A stretch of 64,000 nt of DNA from Litoditis marina (taxonomy: Eukaryota; Nematoda; Chromadorea; Rhabditida; Rhabditidae): positions 7,521,060-7,585,059 of the forward strand of contig OZ038434.1 in assembly GCA_964036275.1 (NCBI GenBank), written 5' to 3'. Shown here one piece after another: positions 1-13,334 of the stretch. A model generated the notes under the pieces. It was not told where the DNA came from, made no database searches, and saw only the letters and a program-made list of their open reading frames with translations. The translations under genes were made by a program, and so were the position numbers. Position 1 is the first letter of the stretch. Each line of letters begins with the position of its first letter.

Positions 1-2321
1 AAACAACAAGGCTTATACATCACTGCTGACAGGGGACTTCCATTCAAAACAACCAACAACAGGAGAAATTAGATGTATTAGGGTATACGGTAGCAAGAAA
101 AACATTCAAATGAAATGGACTAGAGACTTGATGTGCTGGCCAGAATATTGAAAACCTCACCGGAAATTGAACTTGGTAATGCAATCTTGCAGTTTTTGCA
201 CCAGTTTGGTGAGTTTCTCTAGATAATCAAACATTAGTAGATACTGAAACATTCGCATGTTAATATAGTCTAACATAATATAAACGCATCGAGTTCCAAG
301 TCACTTTCAGTGTACATCTAGTTTACTAATATCACTGTCGTATTACGTATTGGGAAAAGACCCTGGTTGAAAAGTGCTAAGATATCTTGTCCATTAGTGG
401 TTGAAGCTTTGTGTCAGTTGAAAATCTCTTAATGAAAGGGCTTAATCCGTAAATCCGTGGTGCGAAAACGGTAGTTTGCCGGCGGCATATCAGGGTCAGA
501 CTATGGCCATATTAGGCTGGAAGAGCCCTACAATGCACTGGTGAAGTGAGCAATACGTGACAGTACTCCTATGCAATAGATGCTATTGCACCTATTGTCT
601 CAGCTCAACAATACGAATGAAAAGATGACTATAGTATGGTATCATCACCTGAGCGAGAACACATTTCTATAGAAAGTAGTGAGCATGAAAACCTATAGTA
701 AGGAATTGTGCTCTTTTTTGGTTATTCAGGTGAAATAGAATGCTCTCTATAAAAGGAACTAGGTGTCATTGAGTACTATAGTAATTCTTATTTCCTGAAC
801 AACTAAGCCGTTCATTACCTAAACTTTTTTGCAACCTCCCTGCACAATCATATAAACTTTTCTACGAGAGATCGAAAGAGTAACTTGCCAAATGCGGTTT
901 GAAAACAATTGAGAAAAACTATGCTTTTTCCGTGAATTGAATCAGTAAGGTGTATCACTTTCCGGGGAACCTGATCCGAATGTTTGATCCGGCTCGCAAT
1001 TTGTTTATTTCTCAAAGGCTCTATCTAAGCCGCGAACAGGCGCGCTGCCGCACAGTCTGCCGGTATTTTAAACTGCGCACCACTTGTCGTTTGGCCTGCG
1101 CAATAAGTGACAAAAAGGGCCACGCGATAGTGTAAGAAGAGAAATATGACAATTGTTTAACTACCGATAAATCACGCGAGAGTTTCATTGAGTGACCCAG
1201 TACGCGATTGTGAAATGAGCGCCATAAAGTGAAGTTGATATAAAATTTTCCATTCTCAACTATCCCACAAATTCGTTGATGTGCATGTGCATACTAGAAA
1301 ACGTATCAACTGTGCGCACGTTATGATCAACTTTTTGCTCTCTGACCGTATTAGACCTTGTTTTCAAACTGGTTTTTCAGCTATACCAGGTGTGAGGGCG
1401 CATATTGCGGCCGCATGAGTTTATGAGGCGTGAACATTTTGTCAGACACCAGGGTGGCCAAATTCAGTGGCACGTAGCCAATGAATTCCTGCAATTGGTA
1501 GTGGCCGGGAGGCAATGTGGCGTGTGCGAAATCAGAAACACTAGCAGACTATGGGGTGCCACGCACTTTTTGCGACTAATGCGAATTACGAATGAGATAT
1601 ACGAAGCAAGGTGTCAAGGTGGGTACGAAATTATGATTTCGGGGGTATATTTCGGGAAAAAAGTGCGTAACAGTTCAGAATCCTAGGTAAACACTAACTT
1701 AGTTATATGTATAGTTATAAGTTAGTAATATGATATCCGAAAACTTTGGTTTCTATTTTGAACTAGTGTAGACTAGGAAAATGCGGCAAAATGTTTTAAA
1801 TATTGAAAAAAAGATTGTGATTTGTTTACAGTAGGTGCAAATTGAATTGTTTAGATGTGGCTTATATGCCAACAATGCTCGTTAGTGGATAACTTCGTAG
1901 GCAGGATGCGCAAATTAGTTTCAAACAGATTGCTCGCAATTACCACAACCACATAAACTTCAGCAGAGAATATGCAGCAAAAAAAGAAGCAGAAACACAC
2001 ATTCTATCATTAGGATGAGTTTTAAACCTAATTACCACTTATATGTATAACAAATCCCGGTAATACTCGCAAAAGTGATATGTTAAGTAGGTTGTAAAAC
2101 TGGTAGAAACAAATCGTATTCAGTCTCTGAAATGCCAATGACATTTTCTGTTACAATAAATTCAACAAAATTGCCACAGAAAAGTATTCGCTCATGATTT
2201 TTCTAGAACTTTCAATGACCAACCTTGAAAACTTTCTGAGAAAAGTATGTATGTGCAAACAGTCTTATTCTCCATCAAACCAGCACATCTGGTGACATAA
2301 GTACAAAAGATAGTTGAGATT
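1..2321. other. Intergenic stretch, no gene recognised
   Basis: I found no chain of phase-compatible exons on either strand. Two GC-richer patches (about 950-1130 and 1390-1580) contain short ORFs of 61 and 93 residues, but these have no recognisable motif, no matching splice partners and no consistent codon bias, so I do not call them genes. They could be regulatory DNA or decayed repeats. Confidence 0.4.
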
Positions 2322-2698
2322 TTATCTATAATTACCACTACTTTTCCACTCTCCTACCCAGCATGACGCATCTGTTATTTTTTGTGGATGAGCCTAATGG
2401 AAAGGTCAATCATAACTTAGAACAATAGAAGGCAATACAAACTTACGGTGTCAACAACTCTTGTGTGGAAATAAAATGCATCAAGAGAAACCATTCCAAT
2501 CCAGTTTGGCACAGAAGTAATTTGTGGGTATGGAATGAATTGAGCACAACGGAGACTAGTGTAAATTGGTAACTGCTCCGTCAAACTACCTAATATTTTC
2601 ATATATATAAAATGTCAAGAACGAGACCTCTTGTTTACTTCGTGCAGAAGAAGATTCGGCGAGGTGAAAAAACTCCGAGGTTGAGCGCAACTCAGGCA
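2322..2698 (-). CDS. 3' part of a small gene of unknown function (three exons)
   Basis: Three minus-strand exons fit together in phase: 2698-2639 (60 nt), 2589-2447 (143 nt) and 2393-2322 (72 nt, ending in TAA). The introns are 49 and 53 nt, with donors GTAAAC and GTAAGT and acceptors ATTAG and CATTAG. The joined frame reads about 90 residues, including PELRSTSEFFHLAES in the first exon and HTRVVDT|AHPQKITD across the last junction. I do not recognise the family. The 5' end is unresolved: the first exon needs one base from an upstream exon, and candidate frames at about 2740-2960 and 3220-3415 cannot be chosen between by eye. The agreement of three phases is the main support; the poor codon bias is the main doubt. 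Confidence 0.45.
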
Positions 2699-4138
2699 CT
2701 AAATGAACAACATGGAAATTGAGACCAAAGATTAGTGACGCCAATAGTAATATTTAAAAGAAATGAGCGTGTGAAAATGGGCGCGAGATCCGAAACTTGC
2801 AGCTGGAATTGATCGAAACTGAAGTTGCCAAAACACATCTGGTCAGTAAAATGAGAGAGTGTGGACAAGAAGAGGCTGGAGGTTTTTTGACCGAACTATC
2901 AAATCTAAACTCAAGCTTCTGTTTAAGTGTTCTTTTGTTCGTGTTTTTAGATGTATGCAATATTTGACGAGGTGTCTGAATATGAAGCATCATACATTCT
3001 CGATTAGATTTTGGAAAACGCCCCAAGCATAAAGTTCACACTAGGAGTGCATGAAACTATCACGAACGTAAAAATGTGAAACGTGAAAACACATAATGAA
3101 TTGTGCAACTCATTTTTGACCGTTCTGTAGAGGTGAATTCCCTAAAACATTAACTAGTTATTTGTAATTTTTTTGAACTAAAACGCTGACTGGTTACATA
3201 GGTCAACCTGATACCTTATACTAGTTTAACTGTTTTTCTTGCTGCAATAATAAGTCACTTAAACTTAACAGTCGCCCTTCTGGCTTGCGGAATCTTTTTT
3301 CGTCTGTGGCCAAGTGGCGTGGAGGCACATTATTACGATGAGACAGATAAGAGGTGGTGAGCATTATTAGTATGAGATTTGGTAGAGACTGAGAATATAG
3401 ATAGCGAGATAGCATCGTGAATTGTCACGCATTTGAAGAGGATTAGGTATGATACTCGAGAAATCACGATAGCTCCAGAAGTTTATGATAAGCACCAAAC
3501 CCCACTACGGGATCAGACAGGTAAAAAATTTGTAGTTCATACTTATTGAATATATTGTTGATGCTAATCTAAACTTTACAGCATAAGTTAAACTGAAGCT
3601 TTTATCTAAAACCTTACTCATCTTTACTACAGTAAGATGTAGGGGAGCAGTAAATATGTTCGTTTATCCTTGACCGGATGTGCTCTCTATAGAGTATAAA
3701 GGGATTGCGGTGTTTATCTATCTCATCTACATGCAACACACAATGCGGCTCTTTTGTGGCAGACCATTACGGGATAAGCCATGCCTAGTTCCGATGTGAG
3801 GTCAATTTCTGGGAACAAATGAACGGAATCGAGAGAGAACGTCAGGTTATTCAAAGAAAATGTATTATCACGCACAATTCCACCTGTAACAATTTTGGTT
3901 CAATGAGGTGTTAAAAGATACAGTTCAAAATATGCACTTACTTTATTTTTCTAGTTTTTATTCACTAGTAAAGTTACGTTATAAATGAAAACTACACCTT
4001 TCTTTTATAGGAATCAGAAAACAACTACTCAAGAGAGCGGGCAGCGTAGAATGAATGATGCCACGGAGCCTGAGCTTCTTATATACACGTGCGTGTTGCG
4101 AATATGACCTATGGTAACAGAGGGAGGTGAACAAGTGT

Positions 4139-5065
4139 ACACTGTGTAGGTACACGGTGGCATGACCGCGGGTATACCAATTTGGTCGGTGGGAAGGGCA
4201 CTGGCGGGTAGGTTCACGGGATTGTTTGGAACATGGGACCAGACGATTGTGTGGTAGGAACAAGTATGATTAGAACCCAACGAATAAGGCGATACTCAGT
4301 TAATTTAGGTTCTTTCAATGTATTTCAAGTGTTTCGTGCAAGTTTTTGAAATCAATCGGTTCAAGTAACATCTCTTCTCATTTTCTCATCTTTTCAGGTT
4401 TTGGCGCTCTATCAAATAAAATTAGTTTCAAAAGAGACCGATCAAATTTTGAGAACTGTTTTGATCTGGTGTTATATAAATCATCAAAAACAATGGTTGA
4501 TCATCTTTTTTGATAACAACAGTTATATAGAAAGGTGAACATGTGTATACGCTGTAGTTACACGGGGACATGACCGCGGGTATACCAATTTGGGCAATGG
4601 GAAGGGCACTGGCGGGTAGGCTCACGGAATTGTTTGGAACATCAGACCAGACGATTTTGTTGTTACAACAAGTATGGTTGGACACAGTGACAGAGTTCAT
4701 ACTTACTCAACCGAAGTTATTTTGTCGTTTTTCAATATTTCGTACATTCATTCCAGATAAACTGATTCAATGAGCATATAATTCTTATATTATTGTTTTT
4801 AGGTCCTCACGGTACATCTATTAACCAAACCTAGAGAAGATTACAAATTTATTCGATATGGGGGTTGAAAGAAATCATCGGAATCTAACTTTTCGTTTCC
4901 TTTCTCTGTAAAATATTGCTTTGGTCACATTTGAATTAGAAAAAGTAACCAAGTAAGTGTGCAATGTAGGTACACGGTGACATGACCGCGGGTATGCTAA
5001 TTTGGTCGGTGGGAAGGGCACTGACGGGTAGGTTCACGGGATTGTCCAGATATGGTGCCAGCTCT
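4139..5065 (-). repeat. Three direct copies of a ~110-bp repeat, each open in one minus-strand frame
   Basis: Copies lie at about 4139-4262, 4548-4690 and 4959-5065, all in the same orientation and ~410 bp apart. They share a GC-rich core that includes CATGACCGCGGGTAT. On the minus strand the core reads in the same frame in all three copies, containing LPASALPTDQIGIPAVM or a close variant, with no indels, and the first two share SNHTC and IVWS. No good splice sites flank the copies. They could be repeated exons of an undescribed protein or a non-coding repeat that happens to be open. Confidence 0.6.
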
Positions 5066-5216
5066 CGAAAACTGCTGCAGGTAAAACGAACTAAATGCAG
5101 GTGATGCAAGTGCGCACAACAATAACCGCTATCTGACATAAAAATGTTTCATAATATTATATTCATACCATTATTTGCGTAACCGAATACAGAGCAAACT
5201 TTGAGCCGTGCAACAA

Positions 5217-5336
5217 TCATACTAAAAGTCAATTGAATAGTCACGTGAAGTTAACATTCTAATGAGGCATCGTGCACTTTGTAATTGCACGTTTCTGAGT
5301 GCTTCTGTGTTTTACATGCAATTGACTAACAGTATA
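5217..5336 (+). mobile_element. MITE family A, copy with internal deletion
   Basis: Starts near ATACTAAAAGTCAATTG and ends CTAACAGTATA. It shares the family core (TCACGTGAAGTTA, CATTCTAATGAGG, TTGCACGTTTCTGAG) but lacks the second CACGTGA near the right end. Confidence 0.75.
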
Positions 5337-5949
5337 GGCATTAACTTTGTCGATCATCTTCGGGAAACAACGATTAACTATGGGTGTAGTTTATGCAAAA
5401 ACCCTCGATGTATTTTGTGTGAATTCGTTTACCTTGTGGTTTTTATCAAAAGTTATTAAAACACCGCGCGTCACTGTGTTGCAAATTTCTCTTTCCGCGA
5501 AACCAGTCGGAATGAGTGCTTTTATTCGGGTCAAATCGGTCGAAATCGAATCCGAAGACCGACAGATATACGCGATCTACTATTTGCATTTCTCCAAATC
5601 TATGTTTACGCAATGTATTATAATATTTTGATTAGAACATCTGTGATGAACAGAAATCGAACACTAAGCTTATTATCAGTCAAGTTTTCGTTGAAAGCGT
5701 TGACTGTTCAAGGTTTTAGCGTTCCAGTCTAGTTTCTAGTGGGGTTTTATAAAATTAAAAGCACTCCATGATCACACTCTGTTAAACACAACTTATTTAC
5801 TTAGTTCTAAATGTAAATCACTATTCGTAGGACTAAATTTCTTGACGGTGGGATGATCACCATCACACTATACCAAAACAAACTTATTTTCTGAGTGTTC
5901 ACGCTAACTTACTCTCACTTTCTTTCACTTTTTCACGTCAACATTCCAG

Positions 5950-8900
5950 ATGCGAATCCTTTTTGCACTTTGTGCATTCCTACCCTCCATCTTTGCTGGT
6001 TCTGTTCCTGTGTGTCGTGACATTAAGAACTGCACCACCTGTGCCGATTCCCATATTTATGTGCTAGGATTCAGAGAACAATGCAGGTATAGAGAGGGAT
6101 CGAAATTGAGTTGTAGTTGTAGTTAATCAGCAAATACAGAACACATTGCTAACTACGAAGATAATGCGGAAAAATCCAACTACAAAGACAGCAGAGCAGA
6201 CTACTATACGCAGTTTCAGTCTTTTCCGAAGAAACTCCACGTATTGTTCATTCTTTGTGCATTTTGTGCTCAAAAAAACTAAACTTTGATTGAGATGAAC
6301 CATTTCAAAGAACTGCCACAGAAATATTGAGATCCGTTTCAATTTTCACTTGGTTAGATTTCTCGGAGTGCGAGTTCATTTCTAAGCTTTCTACAATCAG
6401 ATCTTCTCATACACCATAGCGACATAAGAATGCATGTGTTTAATCTGAATTTCCCCAACAAAAGAGTTTCTATTCTTAGATGGTGTGTGGACACGAACCA
6501 ATGCGGCGGTCCCCTCTCTTGTCCTATCGGTAAACCAGTTGTACAAAGGGATACTTTCCGATGTCCGAAACAGGTAAACACGTTTTAAGAAAAGACCGAA
6601 TAATAATAGAGAACAAGATTATTATTAGCGAAAACACTGAGAAACAAGACGCTTAATTGTCGATTACGTAAGCGAACCTTAAGTTGAATGAGAACAAAAC
6701 GATACACTGTCCTGTACCTGCAATTGCTTGATCTACCTATAGACATGTCTTTCTGTTCTCACTTATGATGCCACATTAGAGCGTGGTTGTTCATAACGAT
6801 TTCTAGGGATACTAGTCTTTGGATACTTTAAAAACGTTTTGTTTCAGTACCCGAAGGGCAAAGGAAAGCGATACACTGATGCACTGGGCCGTTCTCTGTT
6901 CGCGGTAGCTGTTTCACTACAGGCGAAGAGTATTGAGGAGTGCCTGCACAGTGTCAGACCTGATATCAGGTAGAATAAAACGAGTCATAGTTTTTTTATT
7001 GATGTGTGAGATTCGAGAACTATCTCGCGCAAACACTTCTCTCTAATAAGCTCGGAATGAAATAAACTCTTCATCCATTCTGTTGCATAATCCTTTCAAT
7101 TTACCTGAAATTCTGAAATTAGAACCCTAACGCCTAAGTAGGCTGTTTTACGGCATATCACAACTTCAGAAACAAGTGAAGTAGTCACGTGATAGCCAAT
7201 CTGTCACGTGACCGGGCCTTTGCCTTAGGATATGTCGTAACTTGATTAATCTCGTGGTTGTTAATACCGTTGTGAAACGTTCAGTTTCGTTCGCAACTAC
7301 ACGATCGAGTGTGACGGTGCGGGAAACATGTGCAGTGGTCTTATCGCGGCTAGTGAGGATGCAAAGGCTCTATATGTATCATACAAGGGCAGCAACTTCG
7401 ATAAACAGGTAAGACATGAATAAAAAGACATATAAGAGAAAATCAACATTCAGATGCTGAACATACCAACTAATTACAGATTAGAGATGTTTTGTTGAAC
7501 CTCATAAAACCCACATACTACTATTATGTATCAACTACCGCCCCGAAAGTTTGGTTTACGAAATATTTGAGCGAACTATCTAAATATTTATTGGTCTATG
7601 AACTGTTAGAACGGTAGTTATTAAACTACAGTAGTATTCAATTTTAGTTAATACTCACCTTTTGTCAAATTCGGCATGACCATTCTAATGTACTGTTCAG
7701 CTTCTTGCCGAGTTCATTCACGGAATCGCCGCTCAATTCGGCGCCTGGGAGAAGTTCGAAAGCGAAGAAGCGGGAGTTATCACCTACTTCCACAATGCTT
7801 TCTACAAGTGAGCCCTCAGTTGAACTTCATTCTTCAATTATGTGATTATCTGTAATTTTCTGATTCACGAATCTCATTCTTTTCTGAAAACTTGCGAACA
7901 AAACAAGAGTGACTATGTTTAGTCAGAAAATCTGAAAAAATCATCAAAACCAAATGAAACTTCTTTCTTCAGACTGTTTATCGACTCCGGCATGAAAGAT
8001 GACTTGATGGATCTGAAGAAGAAACACCCGAATTTCAGAATTTGGGTAAGCCACAAAATACGATTATCACCTAGTTTTGAAAGTGCTATTCCACAACTAG
8101 CAATATGACACCTCAGAACTTTGAACAATCACTGTAAAAATAACTTTGATTAAAATATTCTTTTAGGTGACTGGGCATTCGTTGGGAGGATCTCTGGCAT
8201 CGATGACAGCACTCTATTTGGTTAAAACAGGGGAATATCCTGCCGACAAGGTAGGAGTGAGAAACAACCATGAGGGTTCGGAATAAGGCGAAAAGTCCAC
8301 GATGAATCGAGCAGTTTTTGAGTTAGGAATATAGCAGAGACGATTATAAAGCATGAGAAATTATGCTCCTAGATGTATACTGTAGTTAACTCACGTGTTT
8401 GTTCAATTTCAGAATGGAATGAGCCGCGGGAACTGAAAAAATGTAACTTTGAACAATAATTCCCTTATTCCAGGTTCGACTGGTAACTTTCGGCGAGCCA
8501 AGAACCGGCAATGTCGCCTACGCCAAGGAGGTGGAGAAGTTCGTTCCGTTCCGATACAGAGTGGTAAAAAAAAACGATGCGGTAAGAACTTTTGTTTTCT
8601 AGTGTTTTTACAACACTAAAAACTCAGCTATTATCAATTTTACGAATTCCGAGAAAACTCATTGTCATGTGTACATTGAAATATGAAATCATTTTTAGAC
8701 GTCAAACCAACAATTACCATCCTAACGATGGAGGAAGTTGTGACAGATTGTTCTGCACTGAGAATAAGTGTTTTGTAAACCTTGTGTTTTAGGTAACCAA
8801 TCTTCCGAACTCGGTCGATCCAAATACTCCTCTTCTGACGTCATCAATGTACGACAGACAGCCCTTGTACTACAGATACCTGGTGCACTACAACAATAAC

Positions 8901-9329
8901 ATGAACAAAGGAAACTCCTTCAAGGTATTTTGTTTTTGATGTAACTGTACTTATCGATAATTTCATCTATCCACATGCTAGAGTGTGATTAATATACACA
9001 AATGAATGGAACCATTATCTAAAACCAAACAACTTCTTGATTATAAGAGTAGTGTCAAAAGTTGACATAGTATACAGTAAATTTTGTGTCTGTCCTCCGA
9101 GTTGCTTAGAAAAAGTTCAACATTCACATAGTTGAACGTGTCGTCTCTCTATTTCTATTAAACTTTTCACGATAATTACATTTTTGTGTTTCAGATATGT
9201 AGTTTGTCAGACGATCACAACTGTAGAAACCTGGCCATGGCTGCGGATTTCTCCGACCACGTCTCCTATTTCGGAATAAACCACGGCGACTTCGTGAAGG
9301 CCGGCTGTCCCAGAAGTCAACTTCTCTGA
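5950..9329 (+). CDS. Secreted class 3 (fungal-type) lipase
   Basis: Ten exons: 5950-6086, 6480-6573, 6848-6969, 7285-7408, 7701-7807, 7973-8045, 8167-8250, 8474-8581, 8793-8924 and 9195-9329. All phases agree, giving 371 aa. Residues 1-17 form a signal peptide, followed by a Cys-rich segment (VCRDIKNCTTC, then WCVDTNQCGG) typical of nematode lipases. The alpha/beta-hydrolase core has the nucleophile elbow GHSLGG (Ser224), the acid in KNDAVTNLP (Asp282) and the histidine in DHVSYFG (His349), so the triad looks complete. Related enzymes hydrolyse acylglycerols outside the cell or in the gut or vacuolar lumen; the substrate here is inferred. The ATG follows directly after an acceptor-like TTCCAG, suggesting trans-splicing. 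Only the exact first-exon boundary is uncertain. Confidence 0.93.
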
Positions 9330-9909
9330 GGATTATTCCAATTATGTCTGTGTGTATAATATGTGTCGAAAACTTGTACGGTTATCATAATGAAGTTCAA
9401 CTTTGATCGGGAATTAACTGAATGTGGGAAGTGATATTCGCGGGCCAATTCAGTGCGAAACTACTTATAATAAAAAAACCAATAAATATGTTATGGCGTT
9501 TTGACTCACAGGGCTATATAAGGCTATGTTGGAATGTTTTTGCCATCTTTTCAGAACAACTGCCGTTTCGCCAGAGAATTGTTTCACAATTTCACGTAAC
9601 ATTCATTCTTCATGTTACAGTTTTTCCAATCGAGCAGATAATACGAAGAACAAGGTAAACTTGAAAATGTTTCTCTCAAAGTGGATAAAAACAAAATAGT
9701 TACAATTTGAAACTGTGAATAAACACAGGTAACCCAATGATAATTACAATCCAAATTGGAATTGTTCCTAAGGAAAAAGTTGACAAAAAATAGTCATTTT
9801 TTTATTTATTGCGAGAGCAAATATATCTGTTGACCAATCTATATTTGAAACATCTGTCTACATTTATTTACATGAATTCTTGATGCAATCATACAATTAA
9901 TCAAATAAA
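9330..9909. other. Short intergenic region between two converging genes
   Basis: AT-rich sequence between the 3' end of the lipase and the 3' end of the minus-strand WD40 gene. It should contain both 3' UTRs. A 78-aa plus-strand ORF at 9422-9658 shows no domain or splice context and is not called. Confidence 0.4.
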
Positions 9910-12900
9910 TTAGGTACTGAATACTTCCATTTTTCTAATCTTCGATAACCGGTTGGTACAACCGCAGTTTTCGGTCCGTCGACCGCGATAGAAGACTACA
10001 CTGGTCGGGGTGCCATCTGGAACAAAAAATTATGAGTAGAAAACAACAACATTGAACCAATTAAAAAGGTTTCACGTCACACGTTTTACGTCTGCCGCGA
10101 TAGCAAACGAACTCATAAAACGCTTCTTTTTTCTCAGATTATGAACCATCGAATTTAGAGAAAAAAAAACCGTTGTCGATACCTGCGAACTTCTCATGTT
10201 GTAGTATGGCAATTGACGCACTCAGAAATAAATTGTTAAAGAGGGTCTTTCTTGAGATTTATACTGCCTGCGTTTTATATACGGCTTTTCATGTTACAGT
10301 TTCTCTAATCGACCAGATATTTCGCGTGAGAATGTAAGCTCAAAAACTCTTTTAAGTGGCAAAGTGGCGAAAATTAGGAATTTCCGGAAAGGTAGAAAAC
10401 ACTTTTTTATTAACAATATTCACTGACCTCACTCCTGTGACAGATTGTATCTTGATAACCTCTTTTGTTGGAAGTGGGGTGGATCCCAAGATGATTTCAT
10501 TTAGATTCACCAGTGAAAGGCTGGAAACCATAGACTTGTTTGTATATTTAGATATTTTGTTCTAGTTCTTATCCTCAAGGCTATCAACAGGGAATAAGTC
10601 AATATTCTTAGAAGTGTATAGTTTAGTTAGTCACCCGTTCTAAGAAACGTCGATTAGCTTTTGTAGGACTGTTGAAGACTACTGAGTGACCGCTCGAGAA
10701 AGAGTAGACAATAGAGGTTCATGACATTTTGTACTGTTATTGTGTGTAATTCGACCCCGCCGCGTTTCATTCAAAAACACTACTGGGTATGCCGATAAAA
10801 CTACTTATACTTTTAGTCATTTGCACAGGTACGTGAAACATGGTAAACACATCAGAACTCATGAACGTGCAATGACAGAGTGCACGATTCCTCATTAGAA
10901 TGCTAACTTCACGTGACTATTGAGTTTACTTCCAGTATAGCTGTGATTACACTATAGAACCAGTTCACCTGTCTTTGTCAGCTACCGCCAGATATCGGAA
11001 ACTGGGTGAGAAGTTGAGACATCTGATATCATCTTCCATCACCTTCTTCTCCACAATTTTCCGTCTGGTCGATATATCGTAGAGTTGGATGGCGCCAGTG
11101 GCGCCGGTGGTAGCGAGAAGACGGGCCGACGCATCGACAGAGAACACAGGTTTCTCTACAACGTATCTTTGATGATGGCAAACATCCAAAATAAGCAAAA
11201 TGAGCGAAAATAGCAAACAAAAACACAAGGAAAAAATAAGCAAAATCACCAGTAAAGTATACTGAATTCTTTTGCGGTACCCATGATTCTCTAAACGTCC
11301 TTCTAAATTCACGGATACTACGAAAACATCCCTGAAGTTTCCTTTCAGATTTACACAAAAAATCTTAACTATCAAGATCGAGTCCACGAATTAACTGACT
11401 TCCGCTGTTTTTGGTCCCGAAATGTGCAATTGGTTCGCGCGAGCGTGCATCCCACAGAGAAACTGTGCCATCCGATGAGCCTCCAGCCACCATGCAGCCA
11501 TTCCAAGAATGAAGCGACGTGCAACCTCCTGCATAGCAAGTATAATTATATGAAACCGACTTTGCGTTTTCTACGGCGTGTTTCACTTCACCATTCTTCC
11601 CTTGTAAAGCACAAAAATGCTATTATATATGTTTGCAATGTTGATATAGGTTCTCCTTTGTTGGGTGTTTTGGGTGCTCTGTAGGGTCACCTTTCATCCC
11701 TGAGCTGTATAATTCGTATCACAGTTAAGCAATTCACAAACCATTGTGTGTCATTTGTCGGAACAGTGCTCCACTGTGAGCGTCGATGAGACGAATTCCC
11801 TGTCGATCCCCAACTAGGAGGAGATTCTGACCATTTATCTCGTCCTGCATAAAAGATACGCATAATGGCTGCGTCTGGCTGGGCAGAGAGACTGTTTTTC
11901 TCGCTGAAAATCACATTTATCCAAGTTTGTAGTTTATTGTCTAATAAGTTTCGAAAGGAAAAAAAATTCAAACACCTGTAAGGGAAACATTTTGACCTGT
12001 AAGGGAAACATTTTTCGACAAACGTTTCATGCGTCTTATCATCTCTAACATAAGCATTTGGCATGGTTGAACGGGGCTCACATGTTCATGAATGAAAATG
12101 TCTGATAATCTCCAACTTTTTATCGATTTATGCAAGGTACAATTTCAGGAATTCGTTGTCGTTCTGGACATGGGTACAATTATATTTCAGTTAAATATGC
12201 GTTTTTCGAGAAGGAGGACATGAAAACTAACAGAAATTTCCGGAATCCGAGTCACAGTTGCCTAATACCACATTATGACTTGAGGTGGAGGTGGATGCAA
12301 AAATGTCACCGGATAGATTGAGAGAGACGTCGGAAACACGAGAGACGCCGACCGACAGACAATCAGCTGGGCAGGGGCAGCCACTAAAAAAAGGAAAACG
12401 TGTTCTTTGGAATGATTTGACCTATTTTATATGCTTCAATCGGTTCTTAGTTCATTTATAGAAAAAACCGAAACTATCGAAGACACATATTGATGTGTTT
12501 TCGCCCCCTCTAAGCAGAATACATATCAAATTGTAAATAGTTGGTATACGACGACATTTACATTACATGAAAAAATGAACAATTAGAAAACTACAAAATA
12601 AATTCGTACTGCCAAGTGGTAATCTCACCTTCTCGTATCAACCGAATGTAGCTTTCCTTTCAGGTCTCCCACCAAGGCTGTTTTACCGTTTTGGCTCCAT
12701 TCCAAACAGGTCAATGGATCAACAAACTGTAGCTCCGACTCAACCCATTCGTGCTGGAGAAAATTGATAAATGTACATTTATCATTTAGTATATGGGGCT
12801 AGTTACATGAATATTGTGGAACACATCAACGTTTGAAAAACATTCAACTACAAAAACCCGCTGCTTGGGTTTTCACGTTTCACGTTTTCCTATCCAGCAC

Positions 12901-13191
12901 TCGATATTTGTTTTCTTCAAAAAACATATGGCATAGAACGTGTGATACAAATCAGTAACGTGAAACGTGAACGTAAACAATTGTAGACATTTGGTCACGT
13001 AGTCAACTTGAGGGTTCACTATACTAGAAGTAAATTGAATATCACGTGAAGTGAGCATTCTAATAAGGTTTCTGAGCTGCTGTGTTTAACATGTTTCACG
13101 TGACTGTACAATTGACTAACACTAGGAAACTTGGACATTACTCAAAACTTACTTTATGAAAGTTTGCGGCTATTCGCTCGAAATCGGTCAT
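9910..13191 (-). CDS. WD40-repeat protein
   Basis: Eight minus-strand exons: 13191-13153, 12753-12629, 12383-12269, 11844-11742, 11528-11370, 11155-10969, 10220-10183 and 10016-9910, giving about 290 aa. Successive beta-propeller blades are visible: PLTCLEWSQNGKTALVGD, NLLLVGDRQGIRLIDAHSG, CMVAGGSSDGTVSLWDAR, LLATTGATGAIQLYDIS and IRCLNFSPSFRYLAVAD. Such proteins scaffold protein complexes; the particular family is not recognised. The start (MTDFERIAANFHK) has an acceptor-like TTTCCAG about 22 nt upstream. The 3' end is the weak point: the phases as drawn end the protein after VFST, but another frame of the last exon reads WHPDQCSLLSRSTDRKLRLY and looks more like a WD blade, so the 38-nt exon 7 or one splice site may be wrong. 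A MITE (10806-10939) sits in the intron at this doubtful junction. Confidence 0.8.
10806..10939 (-). mobile_element. MITE family A copy in an intron of the WD40 gene
   Basis: A 134-bp element in reverse orientation, bounded by TATACT and AGTATA, with both CACGTGA-containing termini recognisable (one changed to TACGTGA). It lies immediately 3' of the exon ending at 10969. Confidence 0.8.
12868..12985. repeat. Small inverted-repeat element with TTCACGTTTCACGTT ends
   Basis: The left end reads TTCACGTTTCACGTT and the right end AACGTGAAACGTGAA, about 100 bp apart, in the first intron of the WD40 gene. It is probably a short MITE unrelated to family A apart from the ACGTGA motif. Confidence 0.5.
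13020..13124 (+). mobile_element. MITE family A, internally deleted copy
   Basis: It has a left terminus TATACTAGAAGTAAATTGAA and a right terminus ending GACTAACACTA. About 30 bp of the core between CATTCTAAT and CTGAGCTGCTG are missing compared with full copies. Confidence 0.75.
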
Positions 13192-13334
13192 ATTCTTCGA
13201 TCGATGTGGAAATCTGGAAAGGCGCGCAATGAACGGAGGAGGTGACTAATCGAATGGAACAGTTGAAAGGGAATGAATCAGCCTCTACGGAAGGGGCGAC
13301 AACCGGTGACAGGCGGCAAATAGCCAGAGAGATC

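Larger units (their letters stand above)
3420..5949. other. Intergenic stretch with dispersed repeats
   Basis: It holds three copies of a ~110-bp repeat (4139-5065) and one copy of a short inverted-terminal-repeat element (5217-5336). No confident coding exon was found. The end of the stretch immediately precedes the lipase start and should include its promoter. Confidence 0.4.

Noticed and set aside
11687..12064. 125-codon minus-strand ORF
   Set aside because: It is another frame of the WD40 exon 11844-11742, whose correct frame reads NLLLVGDRQGIRLIDAHSG.
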